Origin: Chloroflexota bacterium
GTDB taxonomy: Bacteria; Chloroflexota; Dehalococcoidia; Lucifugimonadales; GCA-002723415
DNA: 64,000 nt
NCBI GenBank assembly: GCA_002723415.1
Contig: PBOA01000015.1
Coordinates: 1-64,000 of the forward strand
Direction of reading: 5' to 3'
Shown here: in pieces, positions 20,981-31,393 of the stretch
Layout of the letters: every line of letters begins with the position of its first letter
Position numbering within the stretch: position 1 is the stretch's first letter
Made by a program: the position numbers and the translations under genes
Notes under the pieces: generated by a model
What the model was told of the DNA's origin: nothing
Database searches by the model: none
What the model saw: the letters and a program-made list of their open reading frames with translations, nothing else

Positions 20981-21967
20981 GTGGCTAACATATTGATATT
21001 TGGAGAAGCTTCTGGGGAAGAAATTAGTTCAATTAACTATGAACTTTTATCTGCTGCTAATAAATTAAAGGTAAATATAGATGACCAAATTATTGTGGCA
21101 ATTTTAGGAGTAAATAATTCTAAAAAATATGATGAATTATTATCTTATGGGGCTCAAACTGTGTGTCTCGTAAAAGATGACCTTTTAAATCGGTCTAATA
21201 CAGATGCATTTTTAAATGCGTCTAAGCAAGTGGTTGATAAATTTAAACCTCAAATTATTTTATTTGCTAAAACTGATTTGGGTAGAGATATTGCTCCAAG
21301 ATTAGCTTTTAAATTAGGAGTTCCTGTTGCTCAAGATTGTATAGATTTAGAGATTGACAAAGACTCTCAGAAAATTAAAGTAACTAGACCCGTATATGGA
21401 GGTAGTGCAATTGCTAAATTCATATTTGAGAATGTTGATATTCAAATAGCGATTGTTAGACCTAAGATTTTTGAACCAATTTTACCAATAGAAAATACTA
21501 GTGGAGAATTAATTGAACTAAATGTTGAATTAGACAAAGAATCAATTAGAACCAAATTCATAGAAGAAGTCTTGAAAGAATCTGAAGGGATCCCATTAGA
21601 AAGCGCTAAAGTAGTAGTTGCTGGTGGAAGAGGTTTAGGAGATGCGAAAAATTTTGATTCTTTGAAGGAGTTAGCTAAAATATTAGGCGGAGCTGTTGGT
21701 GCTTCTAGGGCAGTTTGTGATGCTGGTTGGCTTGATCATGAATATCAGATTGGTTTAACTGGTAAAACAATAACTCCAGATTTATATATTACTGTAGGTA
21801 TATCGGGTGCTAGTCAACACATGGCAGGTTGTTCCAATTCAAAAAACATAGTTGCTATAAATAAAGATGCTAATGCAAATATATTTAGTTTAGCAAATTA
21901 TGGAGTCGTAGGTGATTGGAATACAATTTTGCCTGCTTTTATCGAAGCAGTAAGAGAATTGAACTAA
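20981..21967 (+). CDS. etfA: Electron transfer flavoprotein alpha subunit
   Basis: VVAGGRGLGDAKNFDSLKELAKILGGAVGASRAVCDAGW, GISGASQHMAGCSNSKNIVAINKDANANIF. Confidence 0.96.
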   Translation: MANILIFGEASGEEISSINYELLSAANKLKVNIDDQIIVAILGVNNSKKYDELLSYGAQTVCLVKDDLLNRSNTDAFLNASKQVVDKFKPQIILFAKTDLGRDIAPRLAFKLGVPVAQDCIDLEIDKDSQKIKVTRPVYGGSAIAKFIFENVDIQIAIVRPKIFEPILPIENTSGELIELNVELDKESIRTKFIEEVLKESEGIPLESAKVVVAGGRGLGDAKNFDSLKELAKILGGAVGASRAVCDAGWLDHEYQIGLTGKTITPDLYITVGISGASQHMAGCSNSKNIVAINKDANANIFSLANYGVVGDWNTILPAFIEAVRELN

Positions 21968-21989
21968 AATATATGTATAGGAGAATTAT

Positions 21990-22268
21990 ATGCAGGTTTT
22001 TTGGCGAGAGACTAGGCGAGGGCAACGTTTAGTTTTAGTAAAAGAGGGAGATTCTTACGAAGAAGAAATAGGTGGAGTAAGGGAAACTAAGAGAGGGTTT
22101 GATGCTTTTGCAAAAACTTTTGGCTATGACCCTGGCAGAGCACAAAAAGGTATGTCAAGTTTGGAAGAAGCTAAATCTTTTGTAGAATCATTTACTCCAT
22201 GGGATCTATATTCTGATGAACCAAATATAGTTGTAGATATTAATATTAGGCCTAGAATTGAGTCTTAA
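21990..22268 (+). CDS. Conserved-looking hypothetical protein (92 aa)
   Basis: ATG preceded by ggag, directly downstream of etfA; no family recognised. Confidence 0.7.
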   Translation: MQVFWRETRRGQRLVLVKEGDSYEEEIGGVRETKRGFDAFAKTFGYDPGRAQKGMSSLEEAKSFVESFTPWDLYSDEPNIVVDINIRPRIES

Positions 22269-22334
22269 TAAATATAAATTTATAGAATTTATATAAATTT
22301 TGGAGTTTGTATACTTGTTTAAGGTATTGTATAT

Positions 22335-22979
22335 ATGATTGGAATTATTGGAGGAACAGGAGCAGAAGGGCAAGCTTTATCTGTAAGGTTTGCTTCAAAT
22401 GGGCATGAAGTTATAATTGGCTCTAGAAACGAATCTAAGGCTAAGGATGTTGCTGAAAGTATAACTGGGATGTATAAAAAATTCCACATTCAAGGCATGA
22501 CTAATTTCAATACTGCCCAAAATGCTGAATTAATCATTTTAACTGTGCCTTATTATTCACAAAAAGATGTTTTAAATGAGATCAAGCCAAATTTAACTAA
22601 TAAAATAGTGGTTAACACTGTAGTCCCGTTAGTGTTCAAAAATTCAAAAGTTTTTTTAGAAAAAACAGTTGTTGGATCTGCGGCTTTAGAATCTCAAAAG
22701 TTGCTACCTGATTCTTTTGTTGTTACAGCTTTTCAAACTATCAGTTCTGAACAATTAATTGATTTAAAAGTTATAGTTGATAGCGATGTGTTAATTTGTG
22801 GAGATGATTTAGACGCTAAACAAAAAGTTATTAGTTTAATTAATAGGATAGAAGGCTTAAGGTCAATAGATACAGGTAGTTTAGATAATTCTATATATAT
22901 TGAAAATTTAACAGCTTTATTAGTAAATATTAATAAAACTAACAAAGTCAGATCTGCAGTTAGAATTACTGGCATATAA
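22335..22979 (+). CDS. NADPH-dependent F420 reductase-like protein
   Basis: MIGIIGGTGAEGQALSVRFASNGHEVIIGSRNESKA, LTVPYYSQKDVL. Confidence 0.85.
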   Translation: MIGIIGGTGAEGQALSVRFASNGHEVIIGSRNESKAKDVAESITGMYKKFHIQGMTNFNTAQNAELIILTVPYYSQKDVLNEIKPNLTNKIVVNTVVPLVFKNSKVFLEKTVVGSAALESQKLLPDSFVVTAFQTISSEQLIDLKVIVDSDVLICGDDLDAKQKVISLINRIEGLRSIDTGSLDNSIYIENLTALLVNINKTNKVRSAVRITGI

Positions 22980-22988
22980 TTTTGTTGT

Positions 22989-23765
22989 ATGAATTTAGAT
23001 TTACATATAATTACAAAAGAATTATGTAAAAATTTTACGCTTAATAGTAATAACCAAAATGTCTTAAAAAACATAAATTTCCAATCAAATAGAGGAGAAT
23101 TTGTTTCTGTTATTGGTAGAAGTGGCTCTGGAAAGACAACTTTATTAAAATTATTAGCAGGATTGTTAAACTTATCATCTGGGTCTATATTAATTAACAA
23201 TAACACTCCAGAATCTGCTAGAAATAATAAAGAATTAGGATTTATTTCTCAGAATCCAGCTCTTTTACCTTGGTATAATGTTTTCGAAAATATTAATGTT
23301 GCTTTAAAAATTAATAGGAAGACAAATCAAATTTATGATGATGAAAAAATTAAAGATATCTTAAGATTTATTAAATTAGAGGGGATAGAAAATTATTATC
23401 CATATCAAATATCTGGAGGGATGAAACAGCGAGTAGCTATAGCAAGATCTATTATTTATAACCCTGATTTATTAATTATGGATGAACCGCTTAGCGCTTT
23501 AGATGAAATTACTAGAGAGGAAATAAGGTATGAAATTTTGGGTCTTCACGAGAAATATAATCCGACTATAATTTTTTCTACGCATAATATTCTCGAGTCA
23601 GTAATGTTATCTGATAGAGTACTTGTTTTATCAGGCAAATCTAAAAATTTTATTGAAGATATAACAATTGATTTACCACGTCCAAGGTCTTCAAGCTTAG
23701 AGGATTCTTTAAAAGTGTCAAATTATGTGAATAGATTAAAAAAAACTATTTATCATGATAGATAA
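22989..23765 (+). CDS. ABC transporter ATP-binding protein (SsuB/TauB/ThiZ-like)
   Basis: GRSGSGKTTLLKLLAG, QISGGMKQRVAIARSI, LLIMDEPLSALD. Confidence 0.93.
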   Translation: MNLDLHIITKELCKNFTLNSNNQNVLKNINFQSNRGEFVSVIGRSGSGKTTLLKLLAGLLNLSSGSILINNNTPESARNNKELGFISQNPALLPWYNVFENINVALKINRKTNQIYDDEKIKDILRFIKLEGIENYYPYQISGGMKQRVAIARSIIYNPDLLIMDEPLSALDEITREEIRYEILGLHEKYNPTIIFSTHNILESVMLSDRVLVLSGKSKNFIEDITIDLPRPRSSSLEDSLKVSNYVNRLKKTIYHDR

Positions 23766-23794
23766 ATTTTTAACTCAATAATAGGGAGTAATTA

Positions 23795-24673
23795 TTGCAA
23801 GATATTATTAAAATGCATAATGTGACTAAATATTATGGCAAATTTAAAGCTTTGTCTTCATTAACACTTGATGTGAAAGAAAATCAAATATATGCATTCA
23901 TAGGCCCTAATGGAGCAGGAAAAAGTACAGCTATTCGCTTGATGCTTGGTATATTAAATTTTAATGAAGGTTATATAGAGGTTTTGGGTAAAAGTCCTAC
24001 ACAAAACAACATAGATATATTTCAAAAAATTGGCTATTTACCAGGAGAATTGAGGTCTTATCAAAAATTAACTGGGAATGAAGTATTAAAATTTTTTAGT
24101 AATTTGAGGGATATTAAAGAGGATAATTACATAAATAATTTAATTGAGAGACTAGATTATGACCCAAATAAATATATTAAAGAATTGTCTAAAGGTAACA
24201 AACAAAAATTAGGATTAATTTTAGCTTTTATGCACAGACCAAAATTATTAGTTTTAGATGAGCCAAGCAGTGGGTTAGATCCCTTAATGCAACAAATTAC
24301 TATTGAGCTTATCCGGGAAGCTAGACAAGAGGGGACAACAATTTTTCTTTCTTCGCATATATTTTCTGAGATTGATAAAGTAGCTCAAAAAGTAGGTTTT
24401 ATTAAAGAAGGTGAATTGATTGTAGAAGATAGTTTAGAAGTACTAAAGTCTAATGCTACTAAATCTATAACGATATATTTTAATGAAATAGTACCTTTAG
24501 ATTTGTTTAATAATATGGAAAATGTGAATTATGTTGAAAATAATAAAAATGTTGTTAAATTAAATTTTAATGGCCCTGTGGATGCAATTGTCAAGATGAT
24601 AAGTAAGTATGAAATAAGTGATTTGAAAACACAAGATCCATCATTAGAAGAATTATTTATGAATTATTATTAG
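23795..24673 (+). CDS. ABC-2 type (exporter) ATP-binding protein
   Basis: GPNGAGKSTAIRLMLG, ELSKGNKQKLGLILAFMHRPKLLVLDEPSSGLDP. Confidence 0.93.
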   Translation: MQDIIKMHNVTKYYGKFKALSSLTLDVKENQIYAFIGPNGAGKSTAIRLMLGILNFNEGYIEVLGKSPTQNNIDIFQKIGYLPGELRSYQKLTGNEVLKFFSNLRDIKEDNYINNLIERLDYDPNKYIKELSKGNKQKLGLILAFMHRPKLLVLDEPSSGLDPLMQQITIELIREARQEGTTIFLSSHIFSEIDKVAQKVGFIKEGELIVEDSLEVLKSNATKSITIYFNEIVPLDLFNNMENVNYVENNKNVVKLNFNGPVDAIVKMISKYEISDLKTQDPSLEELFMNYY

Positions 24674-24685
24674 AATGGTTAGATT

Positions 24686-25495
24686 ATGTTGAATAAAATC
24701 TGGACTAAGGTTATATATGATCAGAAATTATCGCTAATATTCTGGAACTTAATTCTTATAGGGATTTCTTTATTAATAATGTCTATGTATCCATCAATTA
24801 AGTTATCTGGTGATGCTTTAGATAAGGCTATAAATTCAATGCCTAAGGAAATGGTTGAACTTTTTTATGGAGGTGAAGCTCAAAGTATTACAACTCCTAT
24901 TGGTTGGCTCAGTATGGAATTGTATGGCTTGATTTTGCCATTTGCATTAATTATTTATGGAGTTACAAATGGCATAAATGCTATAGCAGGAGAAGAAAAA
25001 AACGGGACTTTAGAATTATTGCTTACTTTACCTATATCTAGAGTGAGGTTGGCTTCCGAAAAATTTTTTTCATTAGTATTAGGTTTATTAATTATTATTA
25101 TATCTTTTTCAACGTTTATAATTATATTTAAAGATTTGTTTGATTTAGAGTTTGAGTATATATTAATTGTAATTGCGGGTATAGAGCTTTTCTCTCTAGC
25201 ATTAGTTTTATCTTCTATAGGATTTGCCTTAGGGACTTCGACGGGTAATAAGAGCATAAGTGTTGGTTTAACGTACACTATAACTATTTTTTCATATTTA
25301 TGGAATGGACTAGTAGGCTTAGTGTCAGGGATAGAGAATTTGAATAATATTTCGGTTTTTTATTATTATTCTGGATTAAAATATTCTTCAAATAGAATAG
25401 ATTTGGTAGAGTTTTTTTGTATTTTATTATTTTCTTTATTAATAGTATCATTGTCAATTTTTATTTTTAACAGACGAGATATCAGGACTTATTAA
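24686..25495 (+). CDS. ABC-2 type permease
   Basis: Polytopic; GEEKNGTLELLLTLPISRVRLASEKF motif. Confidence 0.9.
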   Translation: MLNKIWTKVIYDQKLSLIFWNLILIGISLLIMSMYPSIKLSGDALDKAINSMPKEMVELFYGGEAQSITTPIGWLSMELYGLILPFALIIYGVTNGINAIAGEEKNGTLELLLTLPISRVRLASEKFFSLVLGLLIIIISFSTFIIIFKDLFDLEFEYILIVIAGIELFSLALVLSSIGFALGTSTGNKSISVGLTYTITIFSYLWNGLVGLVSGIENLNNISVFYYYSGLKYSSNRIDLVEFFCILLFSLLIVSLSIFIFNRRDIRTY

Positions 25496-25525
25496 AAATC
25501 TAAATTTATTTTTCAGGACAAATAA

Positions 25526-26311
25526 GTGTTAAAAATTAAAGACATTTTAGTTGATTGGATAAATTTACTAATTTATCCCTTTTTGAGTTTCTTATTAATA
25601 TTTTTAATTTGGGAATTAAGTGTTAATTATATAGGTGTACAAAAACATTTAATTCCTAGGCCTAGTGAAGTTGTAACAAATATTTTTCTAAATTTCGGGC
25701 ATTTCTTTTTGAATTCATTTTATACTTTTTTTGAATCATTACTTGGATTTATATTAGGTTCAGCTTTTGGTATTTTATTAGCTATATTAATATTATTTAA
25801 TAAGAATATAGAAAAAACATTGTTGCCTGCAGCAGTACTACTTAAGGTAACTCCTATCATTGCATACGCCCCATTATTAGTTATATGGTTCGGTTTTGGA
25901 ATATTTCCTAAAATAATTATTTCAGCTGTAGTTGTTTTTTTTCCTGTTTTAATCAATACTTTAAATGGATTGCAATTAGTTGACAAAGATATTACGGATT
26001 TTTTTGATTCAATTAGTGCGTCTAGATCTGAAATGTTATTTAAAATTAGGATACCAAATGCATTTCCATATATTTTTTCTGCTTTTCGCATAACTTTGCC
26101 TATGGCAATTGTTGGGGCAACTATTGGAGAATATTTTTCTGGAGGTGATAAAGGTCTAGGAAGTTTAATTTTCGTAGCAAGTTACGGGTTGGATGTAGTT
26201 ACATTATTTTCATGTGCTTTAATTTTAGCTATCATTTCTATGATTTTAATTTTATGCCTTAATCATATTGAAAAAAAAATTATTAAGTGGCAATTTCAAG
26301 ATCATTCTTAA
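25526..26311 (+). CDS. ABC importer permease (SsuC/TauC/ThiX-like)
   Basis: LIPRPSEVVTN, LLVIWFGFGIFPKIIISAVVVFFPVLINTLNGL binding-protein-dependent permease signature. Confidence 0.92.
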   Translation: MLKIKDILVDWINLLIYPFLSFLLIFLIWELSVNYIGVQKHLIPRPSEVVTNIFLNFGHFFLNSFYTFFESLLGFILGSAFGILLAILILFNKNIEKTLLPAAVLLKVTPIIAYAPLLVIWFGFGIFPKIIISAVVVFFPVLINTLNGLQLVDKDITDFFDSISASRSEMLFKIRIPNAFPYIFSAFRITLPMAIVGATIGEYFSGGDKGLGSLIFVASYGLDVVTLFSCALILAIISMILILCLNHIEKKIIKWQFQDHS

Positions 26312-26337
26312 AGAATAATAAAAGGAGTTATAACATT

Positions 26338-27354
26338 TTGAGAACATTTTATTTTACATTATTTAGTCTTGTATTGATTATTTCTAGTTGTTCATTTGGT
26401 GGAAATGTTACAGGTGATGAAACAGAAAAAATTATATTTATGGCAGGGTTTAAAGCTCAAGCTAATTTACCTTTCGCTGGAGTTTATGTAGCTAAGGAGA
26501 TGGGTTATTTTGATGAAGAAAATTTAGATGTAGAAATTAGGCATTCTGCTTCAGGTGGGACATTAAATTTGCTTGCTTCTAAAAAAATAGACATTACAAC
26601 AAGTGATGCATCTAATCTTGTTAAAATTGTTTCAGATCAAGGAGTTCCATTAACTTCTTTTGCTTTAATAGGCCAGGTTGGGCAACAAGCATTTATTTCA
26701 TTAGAAAAGTCAAATATAAATTCTCCAAAGGATTGGGAAGGAAAAGTGTTTGGTTATAAAGGCTCCCCTCCTCCTGAATATTTAGCTATTTTAAAAGCTA
26801 ATCAGGTTGACAGGTCTGAAATAGAAGAAGTTAGAGTTGGTTATAATCCTTCAGTTTTAACAAATGGAGATGTAGATGTTCTTGCAGTTTTCAGGTCTAA
26901 TGAACCTAATATAATTGAGACTAATTTAGGTTACCCAGTTACAATGTGGTCTCCTTCTGACTACAATTTGCCTGTATTAGGGTTGAATTATGTTGCACAT
27001 TCGGATACATTGAATGACCGTTCAGAAGAGATGACTAAATTTTTACGTGCTGTAATTAGAGCTTTAGATTATATTTTAGATAATGAGCAGGAATCTATAA
27101 AAATGATTATGAAGTATGCAGAAAATGAAGATGAAGCACATCAAGTTTATATGCTTCGTTCAGAAATAAAAGACGCATCGAGTGAAATTACAGAAGAATA
27201 TGGTTTAGGTTGGATGACAGATAACCAATGGGATATGTTTTATAAATATTTGAAAGAATGGGGAGTATTAGCAAAAGATATTGATATAAAAAATGTATAT
27301 ACTACTTCTATACTGGAGAAGGTTTACAAAGATGATGAAAACAAAATTAATTAA
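26338..27354 (+). CDS. ABC transporter substrate-binding lipoprotein, NMT1/THI5-like
   Basis: Lipobox ISSCS; FKAQANLPFAGVYVAKEMGYFDEENLDVEIRHSASGG; start TTG 26338 preceded by aaaggag. Confidence 0.88.
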   Translation: MRTFYFTLFSLVLIISSCSFGGNVTGDETEKIIFMAGFKAQANLPFAGVYVAKEMGYFDEENLDVEIRHSASGGTLNLLASKKIDITTSDASNLVKIVSDQGVPLTSFALIGQVGQQAFISLEKSNINSPKDWEGKVFGYKGSPPPEYLAILKANQVDRSEIEEVRVGYNPSVLTNGDVDVLAVFRSNEPNIIETNLGYPVTMWSPSDYNLPVLGLNYVAHSDTLNDRSEEMTKFLRAVIRALDYILDNEQESIKMIMKYAENEDEAHQVYMLRSEIKDASSEITEEYGLGWMTDNQWDMFYKYLKEWGVLAKDIDIKNVYTTSILEKVYKDDENKIN

Positions 27355-27365
27355 GAGGTATACTT

Positions 27366-28562
27366 ATGCAAGATAAATTAGCTATAGATGGCGGTGAGCC
27401 TATACGAAAAGATTTATTACGCATGGCTAAAGTAAATTATGGTTATGAAGAATTAAGTCAAATATTGGAAGTTTTTAAAGATGAAGTGTTTTGCTCTGTA
27501 GATCCTAGAGCTTCAAAAGTAAAAGATTTTGAAAATTTATTTGCTGAATATATAGGAAGCAAATATGCTCTGGCTTTTAGTTCTGGTACAACAGCTCAGC
27601 ATGCATCTTTACTTGCTGCAGGGATAGGTGAAGGAGATGAAGTCATTGTCCCTCCATTAACATTTGTTTCAACTGCATATACTGTTATATTAACAGGTGC
27701 TAAACCTGTATTTGTAGATGTTGATGACAATTCAATAACACTTGATCCAAGTAAAATTCAAAATGCTATTACTAATAAAACTAAGGCCATAGTTCCTGTA
27801 CATTGGTTTGGATATCCAGCAGATATGGATAATATAATGAAGATAGCTAAAGAAAATGAATTAGTGGTGATTGAAGATTGTGCACATGGATTCGGTTCCA
27901 AATATAAAGGAAGAAATGTAGGTACAATTGGTAACATGTCTTGTTGGAGTTTACAAGAAACTAAAACAATAACAACAGCTGGTGATGGAGGAATGCTTAT
28001 TACTGATGATGAAAATTTAGCATTGCTCGCTGAATCTGTTAGAGATCATGGTAAAGACAAAGGTGCGATGTCTGATTCAAATTTACCCTATAATATAATT
28101 AGGGAAGGCAATAATTATAGACTTTCAGAAATACATGCAGCATTTGGAATTGCGCAATTAAGAAAAGTGGAAGGGTTTTTAGAGAAAAGGAAGATTTTCA
28201 GAGATTATCTTGATGGTGAGATTGTGAAAATAGAAAATGTTACTATCCCAAAAATGAATGAATATATAGAACATGGTAATTCAAATTATCCAATTAGAAT
28301 TAAAGAAGAAAATATGAGAGTAAATATATCTGAAATATCCTTGGCTTTAAATGCTGAAGGAATAAATTGCATAGATAGAATAGATGAATATCCTCCTGAT
28401 CATACGTTATTTCGGGAACATAGTGGCCCAGTAAATACTCCGGTTGCTGAAAAAATTAAGAGGGAGTTGTTACTTCTGCCATTACATCCTGGCTTAACAT
28501 TTGATGACTTGAGAGATATCATAAAAGCAGTAGATAAAGTCGCAAAAATTTACTCAACTTAG
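27366..28562 (+). CDS. DegT/DnrJ/EryC1/StrS family aminotransferase
   Basis: FSSGTTAQHASLLAAGIGEGDEVIVPPLTFVSTA, VIEDCAHGFGSKYKGRNVGTIG. Confidence 0.94.
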   Translation: MQDKLAIDGGEPIRKDLLRMAKVNYGYEELSQILEVFKDEVFCSVDPRASKVKDFENLFAEYIGSKYALAFSSGTTAQHASLLAAGIGEGDEVIVPPLTFVSTAYTVILTGAKPVFVDVDDNSITLDPSKIQNAITNKTKAIVPVHWFGYPADMDNIMKIAKENELVVIEDCAHGFGSKYKGRNVGTIGNMSCWSLQETKTITTAGDGGMLITDDENLALLAESVRDHGKDKGAMSDSNLPYNIIREGNNYRLSEIHAAFGIAQLRKVEGFLEKRKIFRDYLDGEIVKIENVTIPKMNEYIEHGNSNYPIRIKEENMRVNISEISLALNAEGINCIDRIDEYPPDHTLFREHSGPVNTPVAEKIKRELLLLPLHPGLTFDDLRDIIKAVDKVAKIYST

Positions 28563-28580
28563 GATTGACCTGGTATTTAT

Positions 28581-28838
28581 TTGGCTGTTAATATTATTTG
28601 TGAGGATTGTATGGATTTAAGTCCTTTAAAAAGTGTTTTTCGATTTATTGGAATCGGATGGTATGTAGTAATTTGTTTAATTGGAGGAGTATTTTTGGGG
28701 AATTTAATTGATAATAAGGTGAGTTATAATTTTCCATTGTTTGCTATATTATTTACTACATTGGGAGCTTTGTTAGCTTTCTTAGGGGTAGGCTTGATGA
28801 TTAGGTCTTTTATTGAAGAAAAAACGGAAGGAAGATAA
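28581..28838 (+). CDS. AtpZ/AtpI-like ATP synthase accessory protein
   Basis: Small two-TM protein directly upstream of atpB; FIGIGWYVVICLIGGVFLGNLIDN. Confidence 0.75.
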   Translation: MAVNIICEDCMDLSPLKSVFRFIGIGWYVVICLIGGVFLGNLIDNKVSYNFPLFAILFTTLGALLAFLGVGLMIRSFIEEKTEGR

Positions 28839-28845
28839 TCTTTTC

Positions 28846-29943
28846 ATGTCGATAATTTTTCGGAATACTAAATTACTTTTAATTATAATTGCTTCTATAA
28901 GTGTTTTTGTCATTAGTATTTTAGGTGGTGCCTTAGGTAATCAGTTTGGGGGAGGGTTTTTGGGTGCGCCTTTAGCGCACATACAAATCTCTGCTGAAAC
29001 TGTAACAAAGATTAAAATTACTGAGGGGTATAAATATGCTTTGACAAATACAGTAATAGCTACATGGTTGTCTATATTTGTATTAATATTATTTTCATTT
29101 TTTATTAAAAAGAGTATTTCGGATGTTCCTGGGAGATTGCAATCAATAGCAGAAATAATTGTTGAATTTTTTCTCAATCTTGCTGAAAGCATGACAAGTC
29201 CTGAAAAAGCAAGAAAATTTTTGCCTTTAGTATTAACTATATTTTTATTTGTATTGACTTCAAATTGGTTAGGAATATTGCCCGGATTTGGTACAATTGG
29301 AAAAATTGAAAGTCGTGAAGACGCTATTCATCATGCACAAGATTTAGCTGAAATACAGGGCAAGAAATTTGATGAATCAAAAGTTCATACTGTTCTTTTC
29401 GACGGCGAAGGATCATTTGGTGTTTTACCAATTGGGTCAATTAGAGATGTTAAAAGTCATGATGATCATAGTTCTGGTCATAAAACTGATGATCATAAAC
29501 ATAAAGCTGTAGAAAAAGGTAAGCAAGAGGGGCTTTTAATTCCCTATTTTAGAAGTGCTAATACAGACCTTAATACTACCTTGGCTATAGCTATTGTGGC
29601 TATGGTTTTAGTTCATTTTTGGGGTTTTTCGATTTTAGGTTTTGGGTCGCATTTGTCTAAATTTATTAATTTTAAATCTGGGCCTGTAGGGTTTTTTGTG
29701 GGGATTTTGGAAGGAATTAGTGAATTTGCAAGGATTATAAGTTTTACATTTAGGCTGTTTGGAAATATATTTGCTGGTGAGGTTTTGTTGTTTGCAATGG
29801 CGTTTTTATTGCCTCTTATTGGTATAATTCCATTTTTAGGGTTAGAGCTTTTTGTAGGCTTGATACAGGCTTTAATCTTCTCTGTACTCACATTGGTTTT
29901 TGCAGCTATGGCTACTGTAAATCATGGAGATGGGGATCATTGA
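28846..29943 (+). CDS. atpB: F1F0 ATP synthase subunit a
   Basis: C-terminal ISFTFRLFGNIFAGEVLL and GLELFVGLIQALIFSVLTLVFA; start MSIIFRN; contains His-rich insertion; ends with TGA. Confidence 0.95.
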   Translation: MSIIFRNTKLLLIIIASISVFVISILGGALGNQFGGGFLGAPLAHIQISAETVTKIKITEGYKYALTNTVIATWLSIFVLILFSFFIKKSISDVPGRLQSIAEIIVEFFLNLAESMTSPEKARKFLPLVLTIFLFVLTSNWLGILPGFGTIGKIESREDAIHHAQDLAEIQGKKFDESKVHTVLFDGEGSFGVLPIGSIRDVKSHDDHSSGHKTDDHKHKAVEKGKQEGLLIPYFRSANTDLNTTLAIAIVAMVLVHFWGFSILGFGSHLSKFINFKSGPVGFFVGILEGISEFARIISFTFRLFGNIFAGEVLLFAMAFLLPLIGIIPFLGLELFVGLIQALIFSVLTLVFAAMATVNHGDGDH

Positions 29944-29983
29944 TTTTTAATACTTATGAAATAAAAAATAAACATTATAATAA

Positions 29984-30253
<270 letters not shown>

Positions 30254-30299
30254 TAAATTAGTTATATATATATATTAATTTTTAGAAAGCAGGATTATT

Positions 30300-30794
30300 A
30301 TGAGCGCTTTAACCCCTTTGGGTTTAAATTTATCAGGCTTAATTACTCAAATAATAAGCTTTGTAATTCTTTTTACTATCTTATACAAATTACTTTATCA
30401 ACCTGTGATCAATATGTTAGATCAAAGGTCTGCAAAAATAAAAGATAATTTAGATGCTGCTGAAAAAGCAAAGCAAGATATAGCTAGTAGTGAGCAATCT
30501 ATTCAAGATAGCTTATTAGCTGCTAAGCAAGAAAGGCAGCAAATGATTATAGAAGCAAAAGAGGCTGCAGCTAAATTTAGAGAAGAAGAGATGAACAAGG
30601 CTAAGAGTGATATTGAAGCAGAATGGATTAAGGCAAGGTCGGAAATACAAAGAGAAAAAGATGCAGCTATTGATGAAGTTAGAAGGAATTTTGCAGGATT
30701 AGTAATTACAGCTGCTGAGAAAGTAATTGATACTTCTTTGGATGATAAATCTCATGGAGAAGTAATAGAGAAAGTCTTGAAAAAGTCTATTTAA
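30300..30794 (+). CDS. atpF: F1F0 ATP synthase subunit b
   Basis: N-terminal TM then charged coiled coil; operon position. Confidence 0.93.
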   Translation: MSALTPLGLNLSGLITQIISFVILFTILYKLLYQPVINMLDQRSAKIKDNLDAAEKAKQDIASSEQSIQDSLLAAKQERQQMIIEAKEAAAKFREEEMNKAKSDIEAEWIKARSEIQREKDAAIDEVRRNFAGLVITAAEKVIDTSLDDKSHGEVIEKVLKKSI

Positions 30795-30838
30795 TGGTGT
30801 GTTTATGAAAGATAATTTAATGGAGAATTGTAAGTATT

Positions 30839-31372
30839 ATGGCTAAAAAATCTCCAGCTAGAAGATATGCGCAAGCTCTTTTTAAAATAGGAGTAGATAA
30901 TAAATGTGAAAAAATTCTTCTTGATGATTTACATCAAGTTGGGGAATTGTTAAAAGAAGAAGGCCTAATGTTTTTGTTGGATTCTCCCAAATTTAAACTT
31001 TCTGAGAAAATCAGCTTGCTTGATGAGGTTTTTGAAAATAATATTAATCAATTTTCGCTTAAATTATTGTATTTGCTAGCTGAAAATAAAGATTTTAAAT
31101 ACTTCTTTTCAATTTACAATAGTTATAAATTAATTGTATATGATTCTCTTAAGATTGAAATTGGAGAGCTAGTTACTGCTGTAAATATAGATCAGTCTTC
31201 AATTAATAATATAAAAGAGAAATTAGAAAATAATTTAGATAAAAAAATTGAATTAACAACTTCAATTAATTCAGAATTAATAGCTGGTTTTGTAGCTAAA
31301 GTTGGAGACAAAGTACTCGATGCTAGTGCTAGGTCTTATTTAATGAAAATGAAGAAAGAAATAAAGGATTAA
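30839..31372 (+). CDS. atpH: ATP synthase subunit delta
   Basis: ARRYAQALFKIG, ELIAGFVAKVGDKVLDAS. Confidence 0.94.
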   Translation: MAKKSPARRYAQALFKIGVDNKCEKILLDDLHQVGELLKEEGLMFLLDSPKFKLSEKISLLDEVFENNINQFSLKLLYLLAENKDFKYFFSIYNSYKLIVYDSLKIEIGELVTAVNIDQSSINNIKEKLENNLDKKIELTTSINSELIAGFVAKVGDKVLDASARSYLMKMKKEIKD

Positions 31373-31393
31373 TTAAAATTATTGATATAGCCA

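Noticed and set aside
22733-23206. 157-aa minus-strand ORF
   Set aside because: Spans the antisense of the F420 reductase-like gene and an ABC ATPase; no independent support.
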